Source: an uncultured Pelagibacteraceae bacterium
Lineage (GTDB): Bacteria; Pseudomonadota; Alphaproteobacteria; Pelagibacterales; Pelagibacteraceae
Assembly: GCA_902602105.1 (NCBI GenBank)
Contig: CACKPP010000025.1
Span: 1-7,370 of the forward strand
Direction: 5' to 3'
Length of the DNA: 7,370 bases
Made by a program: the position numbers and the translations under genes. Shown here piece after piece: positions 1 to 7,370 of this stretch (its first letter is position 1; every line of letters begins with the position of its first letter). The notes beneath the pieces are model-generated. The model saw only the letters and a list, made by a program, of their open reading frames with translations, ran no database searches and had not been told where the DNA came from.

Positions 1-1504
1 GATCTGTAGAAAAACTATATTGAGTTTTAGCAATACACACTGGAAGATTTCCATAACCCTTTTCTTCAAAATCTTTTAGTTGTTGTCTAACTTTTGTATC
101 AGCAACAACCTCACTTGCATGATAAATCTCTTGTGCAATTTTTTCAATTTTTTTGAATAAAGGTAACTTATCCTCATATAAGAATTTGAATGTATCTTGA
201 TTATCTTCACAAATAGCCACAACATTTTCTGCTAGTTCCTTTGTGCCCTCGCTTCCATTGGACCAGTGAGTACATTTAGAAGCTTTAACTCCCTGAGTTT
301 TACAAAAATCCAACAATGTTTTCATTTCTTTATCTGTATCTGTAATAAAATGGTTTACTGCTATCGTAACTGGTATACCAAATTTTCTTGTATTATTTAT
401 ATGTCTCTCTAAATTCACCAATCCTTTTTTTAATGCCTTAACATTTTCATTCTTTAGTTCTTCTTTTAGAACACCACCATGCATTTTTAGAGCTCTAATT
501 GTTGCAACTATAACTACACAAGCTGGTTTAATTCCAGATTTTCTACACTTAATATTAAAAAATTTTTCTGCTCCAAGGTCTGCACCAAATCCAGCCTCTG
601 TAACAACATAATCTGCCAATTTAAGCCCTGCTTTTGTTGCAATCACAGAATTACAACCATGAGCAATGTTTGCAAAAGGACCCCCATGAATTATAGCTGG
701 ATTGTTTTCTAGAGTTTGAGTTACGTTAGGTCTAATTGCATCTTTAAGTAGAACTGTCATCGGGCCCTGTGCATTCAAGTCTTTTGCATGTATTGGTTTT
801 TTCTCTCTCGTATATCCAATTGTTATATTTGCTATTCTATTTTCTAAATCTTTCAAATCAGTCGCAAGGCAGAAAATTGCCATTAGTTCAGAGGCAACTG
901 TTATATCAAAACTATCCTGACGAGGATATCCATTTGCTACACCACCAAGGTCTACAATGATTGATCTTAAAGATCTATCATTCATATCCATAACTCTTCT
1001 CCAAAAAATTCTTCTAACATCTATATTCAATTTATTCCCCCAATAGATATGATTATCAATTAGAGCTGATAACAAATTATGAGCAGAGGTAATTGCATGA
1101 AAATCTCCGGTAAAATGTAAATTAATTTGTTCCATTGGAACGACCTGAGCATAACCTCCCCCGGCTGCACCACCTTTTAACCCGAAAGATGGACCAAGAC
1201 TTGGTTCTCTTAAACAAACTATAGATTTTTTACCTATCGTATTTAATCCATCATTAAGACCTACAGATGTTGTAGTTTTTCCTTCACCTGCTGGTGTTGG
1301 GGTAATTGCGGTAACTAAAATTAATTTTCCATCTTTTTTATCTTTTAAATTAGTTAAGTATTCTAAATTTACTTTTGCTATATGACGTCCCATCGGACTA
1401 AAAGCAGAACTTTCATCAGGCACACCAACCTTAGCCAATATATCTTTGATTGGTTGCATTTTTGCTTCTCTTGCTATTTGGATATCAGACTTTACACCAC
1501 TCAT
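1..1504 (-). CDS. fhs: Formate-tetrahydrofolate ligase (10-formyl-THF synthetase), C-terminus cut by window edge
   Basis: This cytosolic enzyme catalyses the reversible reaction formate + ATP + THF = 10-formyl-THF + ADP + phosphate. Translating the minus strand from the ATG at 1504-1502 gives 501 codons with no stop, running off the left edge. The family is usually about 555-560 residues, so roughly the last 55 are missing. The start is supported by a good Shine-Dalgarno (AGAGGA, 6-nt spacer). Visible family motifs are the nucleotide-binding loop [11 protein letters not shown] (residues 68-78), the segment [19 protein letters not shown] (99-117), the FTGD motif (131-134), and further in the conserved stretches [14 protein letters not shown] and [16 protein letters not shown]. 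No frameshift or missing key residue is seen. It is divergent from the sarcosine oxidase operon, which produces methylene-THF, so it probably works in the same C1 flow, either releasing formate with ATP gain or assimilating formate. Identification is firm; the physiological direction is inference. Confidence 0.96.
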   Translation of the reverse strand, partial: MSGVKSDIQIAREAKMQPIKDILAKVGVPDESSAFSPMGRHIAKVNLEYLTNLKDKKDGKLILVTAITPTPAGEGKTTTSVGLNDGLNTIGKKSIVCLREPSLGPSFGLKGGAAGGGYAQVVPMEQINLHFTGDFHAITSAHNLLSALIDNHIYWGNKLNIDVRRIFWRRVMDMNDRSLRSIIVDLGGVANGYPRQDSFDITVASELMAIFCLATDLKDLENRIANITIGYTREKKPIHAKDLNAQGPMTVLLKDAIRPNVTQTLENNPAIIHGGPFANIAHGCNSVIATKAGLKLADYVVTEAGFGADLGAEKFFNIKCRKSGIKPACVVIVATIRALKMHGGVLKEELKNENVKALKKGLVNLERHINNTRKFGIPVTIAVNHFITDTDKEMKTLLDFCKTQGVKASKCTHWSNGSEGTKELAENVVAICEDNQDTFKFLYEDKLPLFKKIEKIAQEIYHASEVVADTKVRQQLKDFEEKGYGNLPVCIAKTQYSFSTD

Positions 1505-1510
1505 TAAAAT

Positions 1511-1516
1511 TCCTCT
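1511..1516 (-). promoter_or_regulatory. Ribosome binding site of fhs
   Basis: On the minus strand these bases read AGAGGA, followed by a 6-nt spacer (ATTTTA) and then the fhs ATG. This is a near-consensus Shine-Dalgarno and fixes the fhs start. It contrasts with soxB on the other side of the same intergenic region, which has no such site. Confidence 0.7.
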
Positions 1517-1561
1517 GTAATATATTAAAAACTGGTCGATTAGTATCTCTTTTTAGAGCCT

Positions 1562-1589
1562 TTGGAAATATCTAAAAATTATATATAAA
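1562..1589 (+). promoter_or_regulatory. Candidate sigma-70 promoter for soxBDAG
   Basis: TTGGAA (1562-1567, 4 of 6 matches to the -35 consensus) is separated by 16 bp from TATAAA (1584-1589, 5 of 6 matches to the -10 consensus). Transcription would begin around 1596, giving a leader of about 35 nt before soxB. The -10 box lies immediately next to the candidate fhs -10 on the opposite strand. The A/T-rich background makes such matches easy to obtain by chance. Confidence 0.3.
1578..1583 (-). promoter_or_regulatory. Candidate -10 element for fhs
   Basis: The minus strand reads TATAAT here, an exact match to the sigma-70 -10 consensus, about 74 nt upstream of the fhs start. No convincing -35 hexamer is seen 16-18 bp further upstream; the region is nearly all A/T. 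Because the whole intergenic stretch is A/T-rich, a chance match is quite possible, so this is only a candidate. Confidence 0.3.
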
Positions 1590-1631
1590 AAAAATATGAA
1601 CTATTTATATTCATTATTATAAAATTTATTC

Positions 1632-2888
1632 ATGCAAAAATATTCAATATTTAGTCTAGTAAAAAACGCTTTTTCTAATCATGAAAAGTGGGATTTAGCC
1701 TGGAAAGATCCTGCCCCTAAGGAAGAATATGATGTAGTTATTATTGGAGGAGGTGGTCATGGTCTAGCTACGGCATATTATCTAGCAAAAGAACATAATA
1801 TTACAAATGTTGCAATCATAGAAAAAGGATGGATTGGTGGAGGAAATGTTGGCCGTAATACAACAATAATAAGATCAAATTATATGCACGATGATAACGC
1901 TTTGTTTAGTGAATTTGGAATGGATCTATGGAGAAAAATGAGTCAAGATTTGAATTACAATGTAATGTTTTCTCCAAGAGGAATCATTAACCTTGCACAT
2001 TCTGATGCTCAAATGAATGTTTATGCAAGGAGAGGTAACTCCATGCGATTAAATGGAATTGATGCAGTTCTTTTAAACAGAGAACAAGTAAAAGAAATTA
2101 TTCCAATGGCTGACTTTTCTGAAAATGTACGTTTTCCAATTTTTGGTGGACTAATGCAACCAAGTGCAGGCACAGCAAGACACGATGCTGTAGCATGGGG
2201 ATATGCACGTCAAGCAGACTCTATGGGTGTTGATATCATCCAAAACTGTGAAGTAATAGGATTTGATTTAGAAGGTGGAAAAATTAAAGGTGTAAGAACA
2301 TCACGTGGAGATATCAAAGCAAAAAAAATTGGATTATGTGTTGCAGGTAGTACAAATATTTTAGCTGAAAAGTTGAATATTACACTGCCAATTGAAACTC
2401 ACCTCTTACAAGCATGTGTCTCTGAGCCTGTAAAACCAGTTTTAGATAAAGTGGTTACTTTTGGTGCTGGACATTTTTATATCAGTCAATCTGATAAAGG
2501 CGAAATGGTTATGGGTGGAGATTTAGATGGCTACAATAGTTATGCTCAAAGAGGAAATTTACCAACACTTCAACATGTTTTAACTGAGGGAATTGCAATG
2601 ATGCCTTTCCTTAGTAAATTAAAAATGCTTAGAACTTGGGGAGGAATAATGGACATGTCAATGGATGGTTCACCAATTATAGACAAAACACATATTGGAG
2701 GACTATATTTAAATTGTGGTTGGTGCTATGGAGGTTTCAAAGCTACACCAGCATCGGGATGGACTTTTGCTCATACCATTGCACAAGACAGAGTTCATGA
2801 ACTAAATGCGGGATATAGTTTAAATAGATTTAATACAGGTCACTTATTAGATGAAAAGGGACTTGGAACAAAAACTTGGATTTCATAA
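1632..2888 (+). CDS. soxB: Sarcosine oxidase beta subunit
   Basis: This is the catalytic subunit of the heterotetrameric enzyme, where sarcosine is oxidised on FAD and electrons pass to a covalently held FMN that reacts with O2. The 418-residue length is typical of the family (about 400-420). It has the FAD Rossmann motif G39-x-G41-x-x-G44 (IIGGGGHGLA), the SoxB-type stretch GGGNVGRNTTIIRSNY (69-84), and RHDAVAWG (183-190), whose His184 corresponds to the histidine that covalently binds FMN in characterised SoxB proteins. The C-terminal segment NCGWCYGGFKATPASGW (361-377) is also characteristic. The ATG at 1632 is the only reasonable start: an in-frame TAA lies at 1620-1622 and the next internal Met is at residue 85. 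There is no Shine-Dalgarno, since no G occurs at all between 1599 and 1633. It is the first gene of soxBDAG, and its TAA directly abuts the soxD ATG. Confidence 0.96.
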   Translation: MQKYSIFSLVKNAFSNHEKWDLAWKDPAPKEEYDVVIIGGGGHGLATAYYLAKEHNITNVAIIEKGWIGGGNVGRNTTIIRSNYMHDDNALFSEFGMDLWRKMSQDLNYNVMFSPRGIINLAHSDAQMNVYARRGNSMRLNGIDAVLLNREQVKEIIPMADFSENVRFPIFGGLMQPSAGTARHDAVAWGYARQADSMGVDIIQNCEVIGFDLEGGKIKGVRTSRGDIKAKKIGLCVAGSTNILAEKLNITLPIETHLLQACVSEPVKPVLDKVVTFGAGHFYISQSDKGEMVMGGDLDGYNSYAQRGNLPTLQHVLTEGIAMMPFLSKLKMLRTWGGIMDMSMDGSPIIDKTHIGGLYLNCGWCYGGFKATPASGWTFAHTIAQDRVHELNAGYSLNRFNTGHLLDEKGLGTKTWIS

Positions 2889-3158
2889 ATGCTTCATATT
2901 AAATGTCCTCATTGTGGAATGAGATCTCAAAATGAATTTTCTTACGGAGGAGATGCTAGTATTAAAAGACCTGACCTAAATAAAGAAATCTCAGATCAAG
3001 AATGGGATAATTTTGTATACAACAGAAAAAGTTTAAGAGGAAAACATTGGGAGTTATGGCAACACTTGTCAGGTTGTCGACAATGGATAAAGGTTGAAAG
3101 AGATACAGCTACTCATGAGATTTTTAATACTCTAAAAGCTGATGAGGAAATTTCGTAA
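2889..3158 (+). CDS. soxD: Sarcosine oxidase delta subunit (zinc-binding)
   Basis: This small structural subunit of heterotetrameric sarcosine oxidase carries a zinc ion. The 89-residue protein begins MLHIKCPHCG and ends its zinc module with WQHLSGCRQW. The likely ligands Cys6, Cys9, His59 and Cys63 fall at the same positions as the zinc ligands I recall from characterised SoxD proteins. The length is slightly shorter than many homologues (about 90-110), the difference being at the C-terminus. The ATG follows the soxB stop with no gap, and a weak GGA lies 8 nt upstream of it, which suggests translational coupling to soxB. Its own TAA overlaps the soxA start by one base. The gene has no known role outside the sox complex, so its presence strongly supports the four-subunit enzyme over a monomeric sarcosine oxidase. 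Confidence 0.94.
   Translation: MLHIKCPHCGMRSQNEFSYGGDASIKRPDLNKEISDQEWDNFVYNRKSLRGKHWELWQHLSGCRQWIKVERDTATHEIFNTLKADEEIS
3144..3148 (+). promoter_or_regulatory. Ribosome binding site of soxA, inside soxD
   Basis: GAGGA lies in the last codons of soxD, 9 nt before the soxA ATG at 3158. It supports that ATG as the start and gives soxA its own ribosome loading site in addition to coupling through the TAATG stop/start overlap. Confidence 0.6.
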
Positions 3159-6154
3159 TGTTACAAAGTTTTAGATTAGAAAATGTTGGACTGATTAATA
3201 GAGACAAAAGGCTGTCATTTAAATTTAATGGAAAAACTTATTTTGGTTATGAAGGAGACACTTTAGCTTCAGCACTTATAGCTAATGGAGTACATTTAAT
3301 AGGCAGAAGTTTTAAATATCACAGACCCAGAGGATTTTTTGGAGCAGGAGTTGATGAGCCCTATGCCGTTGTTCAATTGTATAGAAATGGTGAAACTGAG
3401 CCAAATATTAAAGCTACAGAACAAGAACTTTTTGAAGGCTTAGAGGCCAAAAGTGTCAATTGCTGGCCAAATGTTAAATTCGATATTGGAGCAATAAATA
3501 ATTTTTTAAAGATATTTCTTCCAGCAGGTTTTTATTACAAAACTTTTATGTGGCCAAAAAGCTTTTGGTATAAAATTTATGAGCCATTTATAAGAAAAGC
3601 AGCAGGTCTTGGAGTTGCATCTATAAAACATGACAAGGAAAGATATGAACATAAGTATGAGTATTGTGATTTATTGATAGCTGGTTCTGGTCCTTCAGGC
3701 TTAGCAAGCGCTTATGCTGCAGCTAAAAATGGAGCAAGAGTTATTTTAGCTGAAGATAAAGCTAGATTTGGAGGAACTTTGCTTACGAGTGAAGTTAATA
3801 TTGGGAACAAATCAGGTAAAGAATGGGCAGATGGTATTATTTCTGAACTTAAAGAAATGTCTAATGTGATAGTCAAAAATAGATCTCAGGTCTTTGGTTA
3901 CTATGATCATAACATGCTGGTAATGTCTGAAAGAATTAGTGATCATTTACCTCAAACAAAAAAATTTCATCCTAAACAAAAACTTTGGTATATCAGAGCA
4001 AAAGAAGTTCTTATCTCTTCAGGATCAATTGAAAGACCAATAGTTTTTGGTAACAATGATACACCGGGTGTAATGTTGTCATCTGCAGCAAAAGAGTACC
4101 TTAAAGTTTACGGAGTATTAGTTGGAAAAAATCCTTTAATATTCACCAACAACGATAGTGGTTATGAAACTGCTATTGAATTTAAAAAACATGGTATTGA
4201 CTCAGTAATTTTAGACACAAGAAAAGATCCACGATCTGAAATCGTTGAGGATGCCAAAAATTTAGGAATAAGTATAAAATTTTCTTATGTTGTGGTAGCT
4301 GCTCAAGGTTATAAAAAAGTAAAATCAGCTGATATTGCTAAAATTTCAGATGATAAAGAACAGCTTGGAAAAATTGAGAGTATAAAATGTGATTGTATAT
4401 GTGTTTCTGGTTTTTGGACACCTACTATTCACCTGGCATCACAATCAGGAAACAAAACAAAATTTAATGAAAATATTGATGCATTTGTACCTGGAACATC
4501 AAAACAAAATGAAACAACTTTAGGAGCAGCAAATGGAACTTATACTTTAGATGAAACATTAAAAAGTTCTTTCGAAACAGCTCATAAATTATCGAAAAAA
4601 ATTACAAACAATGATAACAAAGTTTCTTTCCCAAATGTTATTGAAAAAAAATCAACTGTTCATGATAAATTTTGGTGTGTACCGCTTCCAAAAGGAAAAA
4701 ATTACAAGCGATTTTTAGATTTTCAAAATGATGTTGCGGTCTCTGATATTGAAATAGCATTAAAGGAAGGTTATCGATCAATTGAACATGTAAAAAGATA
4801 TACCACTCTTGGTATGGCAACTGACCAAGGGAAGACAAGCAATCTTAACGGTTTACAATTAGTATCTAAAATAGAAAATAAAGTTGTACCAGCTGTGGGA
4901 CATACAACTTTTAGACCTCCTTATACACCAGTTTCCATTGGTGCAATTGTTGGGAGAGAAATTGGAAAACACTCTAAGCCAACAAGAAAATCTCCAATAC
5001 ATTCTTGGCATGAAAAAAATAATGCAGTTTTTGTTGATGCTGGTGTATGGCTGAGACCTAGATATTACAAACAAGGGGATGAAAATTTATTTGAAGGATC
5101 AAAAAGAGAAGCAAAAAATGTTAGAACAAATGTGGGGGTTTGTGATGTAACGACATTAGGAAAAATAGATATTAAAGGTCCAGATGCTGCAGAACTTCTT
5201 AATAGAGTTTATACCAATGCGTGGTTAAAGTTGCCAGTTGGAAAAGCAAGATATGGTGTAATGTTGAGAGAAGATGGAATTGTCATGGATGATGGAACAA
5301 CTACAAGAATTTCAGAAAATCATTATCATATGACAACTACTACTGCCCAAGCAGCAAATGTTCTTTCTCATTTAGAATACTATTTGCAATTAGTTTGGCC
5401 AGAATTAAATGTAAACGTAGTTTCAACTACAGAACAATGGGCAGGGGCTGCAATAGCTGGACCTAAGTCTAGAGATTTATTACAAAAATTATTTCCAAAT
5501 TCTGATGTATCAAATGAAGGGTTACCTTTTATGGGCTATATGGAAGGTGACTTTTTCGGTGTAAAAGCTAGAATTTTTAGAATTTCGTTTTCTGGCGAGC
5601 TCGCATATGAATTAAACGTTGAGTCTGACAATGGAAACTTTATGTGGAAAAAAATCATTGAAATTGGTCAAGAATTTCAAATTCAGCCGTATGGAACAGA
5701 GGCATTATCAACTTTAAGAATTGAAATGGGGCACGTTGCAGGGTCTGAACTTGATGGAAGAACAATACCTTATGATAATTCTCTTGAAGGATTACTAAAT
5801 AAAAAAAAAGATTTTATTGGCAAAAGATCTTTAACTAGAGAAGCATTTACTGCAGAAGATAGACAAAAGGTTGTTGGAGTAGTTCCATTAGATAAAAAAA
5901 CAAGTATTCCTGAAGGATCACATTTAGTTAAAGACTCAAAAGCACCATTACCAAATCCAAAATTAGGTTATATCTCTGCTTCATGTTGGAGTGTTGAGTA
6001 TGACAATCCGTTTTCTTTAGCAATATTAAAAGATGGAAAAAACATGATTGGTAAAAAATTATTTGTTATGTCTCCACTTAAAAATAAGGTAATTCCAGTT
6101 GAGATAGTTTCTTCACATTATGTTGATCCAAAAGGTGAAAGAGTTAGATCATGA
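3158..6154 (+). CDS. soxA: Sarcosine oxidase alpha subunit
   Basis: This large subunit binds NAD+ and provides the folate site where the methyl group released from sarcosine is captured as 5,10-methylene-THF. It has 998 residues, within the usual 960-1010. Domains in order: a ferredoxin-like N-terminal domain (about 20-105, with [10 protein letters not shown] at 50-59) that lacks the cysteines needed for a 2Fe-2S cluster, as is normal for this family; a dinucleotide-binding domain with G176-x-G178-x-x-G181 (IAGSGPSG) running to about 480; the SoxA linker domain with [20 protein letters not shown] (537-556); a GcvT-like aminomethyltransferase domain (about 610-890, with the paired Asp711-Asp712 in GIVMDDG and the segment [11 protein letters not shown] at 809-819); and a GcvT C-terminal barrel (about 900-995). 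It overlaps soxD by 1 nt and soxG by 4 nt. No disruption is seen over 3 kb. Confidence 0.96.
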   Translation: MLQSFRLENVGLINRDKRLSFKFNGKTYFGYEGDTLASALIANGVHLIGRSFKYHRPRGFFGAGVDEPYAVVQLYRNGETEPNIKATEQELFEGLEAKSVNCWPNVKFDIGAINNFLKIFLPAGFYYKTFMWPKSFWYKIYEPFIRKAAGLGVASIKHDKERYEHKYEYCDLLIAGSGPSGLASAYAAAKNGARVILAEDKARFGGTLLTSEVNIGNKSGKEWADGIISELKEMSNVIVKNRSQVFGYYDHNMLVMSERISDHLPQTKKFHPKQKLWYIRAKEVLISSGSIERPIVFGNNDTPGVMLSSAAKEYLKVYGVLVGKNPLIFTNNDSGYETAIEFKKHGIDSVILDTRKDPRSEIVEDAKNLGISIKFSYVVVAAQGYKKVKSADIAKISDDKEQLGKIESIKCDCICVSGFWTPTIHLASQSGNKTKFNENIDAFVPGTSKQNETTLGAANGTYTLDETLKSSFETAHKLSKKITNNDNKVSFPNVIEKKSTVHDKFWCVPLPKGKNYKRFLDFQNDVAVSDIEIALKEGYRSIEHVKRYTTLGMATDQGKTSNLNGLQLVSKIENKVVPAVGHTTFRPPYTPVSIGAIVGREIGKHSKPTRKSPIHSWHEKNNAVFVDAGVWLRPRYYKQGDENLFEGSKREAKNVRTNVGVCDVTTLGKIDIKGPDAAELLNRVYTNAWLKLPVGKARYGVMLREDGIVMDDGTTTRISENHYHMTTTTAQAANVLSHLEYYLQLVWPELNVNVVSTTEQWAGAAIAGPKSRDLLQKLFPNSDVSNEGLPFMGYMEGDFFGVKARIFRISFSGELAYELNVESDNGNFMWKKIIEIGQEFQIQPYGTEALSTLRIEMGHVAGSELDGRTIPYDNSLEGLLNKKKDFIGKRSLTREAFTAEDRQKVVGVVPLDKKTSIPEGSHLVKDSKAPLPNPKLGYISASCWSVEYDNPFSLAILKDGKNMIGKKLFVMSPLKNKVIPVEIVSSHYVDPKGERVRS

Positions 6155-6738
6155 GTTTAATATCTGCGTTAGCAAACGTTCATTCGATAGGTTATTTTGG
6201 TGACTACGAAGATAAAAATAAAGATAATCTTTTAAAGATCTCAGAAATTAAAAATTTATTAATAGCTCAAATAGTCCAATATAAAAATTCTACAACTTCA
6301 ATTGAAAGTATTAATGTAGCTGGTCTAAAATTGAAAGATGAACCGTTAAGAGTAATTAATAATAACGATATAAGAATTTTATGGAATGGACCAAAAAATT
6401 GGCTTTTGGTTTCAACAAAAAAAGAATTACAAAAAAATATTTTACAAAATTTTAAAGAAACAGATTTTGCTGTGACTGACTTATCTCATTCAAAAGCTAT
6501 AATTGAAATAGAAGGACAGGATGTAAAAGAAGTTTTAAAGAAAGGTTGTCCTTTTAATTTTAATACTATTGAGAAAAATAACTCTATAAATTCTATATAC
6601 AATGGAATAGCATTTACTGTCGATATGTTGGATGAAAATCCTACCAAAGTAAGATTATTTACTCTCAGAAGTTTTGGTGAGTCTTTATATCACTCAATAA
6701 CTGATGCATCTTTAGAATTTGGTTATAAATCAATTTAA
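6151..6738 (+). CDS. soxG: Sarcosine oxidase gamma subunit
   Basis: This is the fourth subunit of heterotetrameric sarcosine oxidase, related to the GcvT/YgfZ fold. It is usually regarded as structural, contacting the alpha subunit. The 195 residues match the usual length (about 180-210). Recognisable features are [10 protein letters not shown] (79-88), the conserved core [15 protein letters not shown] with the following [10 protein letters not shown], and the C-terminal [19 protein letters not shown]. The gamma subunit is the least conserved of the four, and this copy is rich in Lys, Asn and Ile, as expected in an AT-rich genome. Its ATG overlaps the soxA TGA (ATGA), giving a 4-nt overlap and probable translational coupling. 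It is the last gene of the operon; the next gene is on the opposite strand, 5 bp beyond its stop. Confidence 0.93.
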   Translation: MSLISALANVHSIGYFGDYEDKNKDNLLKISEIKNLLIAQIVQYKNSTTSIESINVAGLKLKDEPLRVINNNDIRILWNGPKNWLLVSTKKELQKNILQNFKETDFAVTDLSHSKAIIEIEGQDVKEVLKKGCPFNFNTIEKNNSINSIYNGIAFTVDMLDENPTKVRLFTLRSFGESLYHSITDASLEFGYKSI

Positions 6739-6743
6739 ATATC

Positions 6744-7370
6744 TTAATCTCTCGTAGCAATGTAAACACCTATGGTAGTTATTAAAAAACCTATTAAATC
6801 TAAATTGGTTAAACTTTCATTTAAAAATACCCAAGCCATAAAAGCGGAAGTAGCTGGTATCAAAAAAAATATTGAAACAGTTTTACTTGCTGAATTATTT
6901 TTAATTAAATACATCAATATTGTAAATGCACCAAATGATACTAAAAATATTTGATGAGACATGGCAATAATAAATGTTTGCGTAAAATCGATGTATGGTT
7001 TTGCAAAAAGGATCACTATCAAGATATGAAACAAGCACCCACCAACAGCTTGATAAAAATTACTTATAGGTAGAGGTAAATTGTTACTTAATCTTTTTTG
7101 CCAAATTGTTGATGTGGTAATTGCAATTAATGCAACTATCGTTGCAAGCAAACCCAATATAGGTATATCTGAACCCACGTCTAAACCTAAAACTAATGCT
7201 GCACCGATAAATCCAAGCAAAACCCCAACCCACTGTTTAGTGGTTACTTTTTCACCTAATATAGGTCCACTTAACGCATTAGTTAAAATTGGTTGAAGAG
7301 TTACTATTAAAGCTGCTATTCCTGTAGGCATTCCAATTGAAATGGAATAAAAAACCCCACCTAAATAAAA
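6744..7370 (-). CDS. EamA/DMT-family membrane transporter, N-terminus cut by window edge
   Basis: This integral membrane protein of the drug/metabolite transporter superfamily has an unknown substrate. The frame is open from the right edge to the TAA at 6746-6744, giving 208 residues; family members have about 290-300, so roughly 80-90 N-terminal residues lie outside. The Met encoded at 7331-7329 is internal and not the start, because family-like sequence (YLGGVFYSISIG) precedes it. Residues 14-41 (MPTGIAALIV...LQPILT...LGEK) are the end of the first EamA repeat, and the last 26 residues (LNESLTNLDLIGFLITTIGV...) are the matching end of the second, so the two-repeat architecture is visible. 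About seven hydrophobic segments can be seen. It converges on soxG with a 5-bp gap and shares no promoter with it, so the context does not reveal a substrate. Family assignment is firm; function is open. Confidence 0.88.
   Translation of the reverse strand, partial: FYLGGVFYSISIGMPTGIAALIVTLQPILTNALSGPILGEKVTTKQWVGVLLGFIGAALVLGLDVGSDIPILGLLATIVALIAITTSTIWQKRLSNNLPLPISNFYQAVGGCLFHILIVILFAKPYIDFTQTFIIAMSHQIFLVSFGAFTILMYLIKNNSASKTVSIFFLIPATSAFMAWVFLNESLTNLDLIGFLITTIGVYIATRD

Noticed and set aside
769..960. Plus-strand reading frame of 63 codons
   Set aside because: It lies wholly within fhs on the opposite strand, which translates into unmistakable family sequence, so this frame is a shadow.
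1548..1559. Small hairpin CTCT-TTTT-AGAG in the intergenic region
   Set aside because: A 4-bp stem is too weak to be a terminator or riboswitch element, and no conserved riboswitch core could be recognised around it.
1596..1614. Inverted repeat ATGAA - 9 nt - TTCAT upstream of soxB, and a direct repeat TATTCAT at 1608-1614 and 1627-1633
   Set aside because: The arms are only 5-7 bp of A/T-rich sequence and are expected by chance in such DNA. There is no regulator gene nearby to support an operator.
1505..1631. Glycine riboswitch controlling soxBDAG or fhs
   Set aside because: Glycine is a product of the oxidase and glycine riboswitches are known in SAR11-type genomes, but the 127-bp region is nearly all A/T and shows none of the conserved GC-containing aptamer elements.
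4638..5074. Two minus-strand reading frames of 66 and 71 codons
   Set aside because: Both are antisense to soxA through its linker and GcvT-like regions. They resemble no known protein and have no supporting signals.
6716..6736. Imperfect hairpin TTGGTT-ATA-AATCAA at the end of soxG as a terminator
   Set aside because: The stem is A/T-rich with a wobble pair and a T/T mismatch, lies inside the last soxG codons, and has no proper U-tract.
1632..6738. Sulfur-oxidation (thiosulfate) Sox system
   Set aside because: Only the gene names coincide. The proteins are flavin, NAD and folate-binding sarcosine oxidase subunits, with no cytochrome or thiosulfate-carrier features.
6772..7296. Two plus-strand reading frames of 60 and 71 codons
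   Set aside because: Both are antisense to the EamA transporter, whose own frame gives clear membrane-protein sequence and family motifs.
7329..7331. ATG as the start of the transporter
   Set aside because: The frame stays open to the window edge, and the upstream residues (YLGGVFYSISIG) are typical of the first EamA repeat, so this Met is internal.

Overview
The window looks like chromosomal DNA from an AT-rich, gene-dense bacterium, most probably a marine alphaproteobacterium of the SAR11 (Pelagibacterales) type. That placement is an inference. It rests on the strong A/T bias, the very short or absent intergenic gaps, and protein sequences that resemble my memory of SAR11 one-carbon genes. 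No rRNA or other taxonomic marker is present.

Layout: (1) Positions 1-1504, minus strand, hold most of fhs, encoding formate-tetrahydrofolate ligase; its C-terminal end lies beyond the left edge. (2) Positions 1505-1631 are a 127-bp divergent intergenic region with candidate promoters for both directions. (3) Positions 1632-6738, plus strand, hold a complete four-gene operon, soxB-soxD-soxA-soxG, encoding the beta, delta, alpha and gamma subunits of heterotetrameric sarcosine oxidase. Its genes abut or overlap (0-nt gap, 1-nt overlap, 4-nt overlap). (4) Positions 6744-7370, minus strand, hold the C-terminal part of an EamA/DMT-family transporter, which converges on soxG with only 5 bp between the stop codons and runs off the right edge.

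How the genes fit together: sarcosine oxidase demethylates sarcosine (N-methylglycine) with O2 and tetrahydrofolate, giving glycine, 5,10-methylene-THF and H2O2. After conversion to 10-formyl-THF by FolD-type enzymes (not in this window), Fhs running in the ATP-forming direction would release formate and conserve energy. Run the other way, it would charge formate onto THF for biosynthesis. The divergent fhs/sox pair therefore reads as a one-carbon oxidation module, probably at the end of a methylated-amine pathway such as glycine betaine to dimethylglycine to sarcosine. The transporter has no evident link beyond proximity.

I found no mobile element, CRISPR array, tRNA, rRNA, recognisable riboswitch or undescribed system. 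All coding sequence belongs to known families, so the points of interest are contextual. 'sox' here means sarcosine oxidase, not the sulfur-oxidation Sox system.
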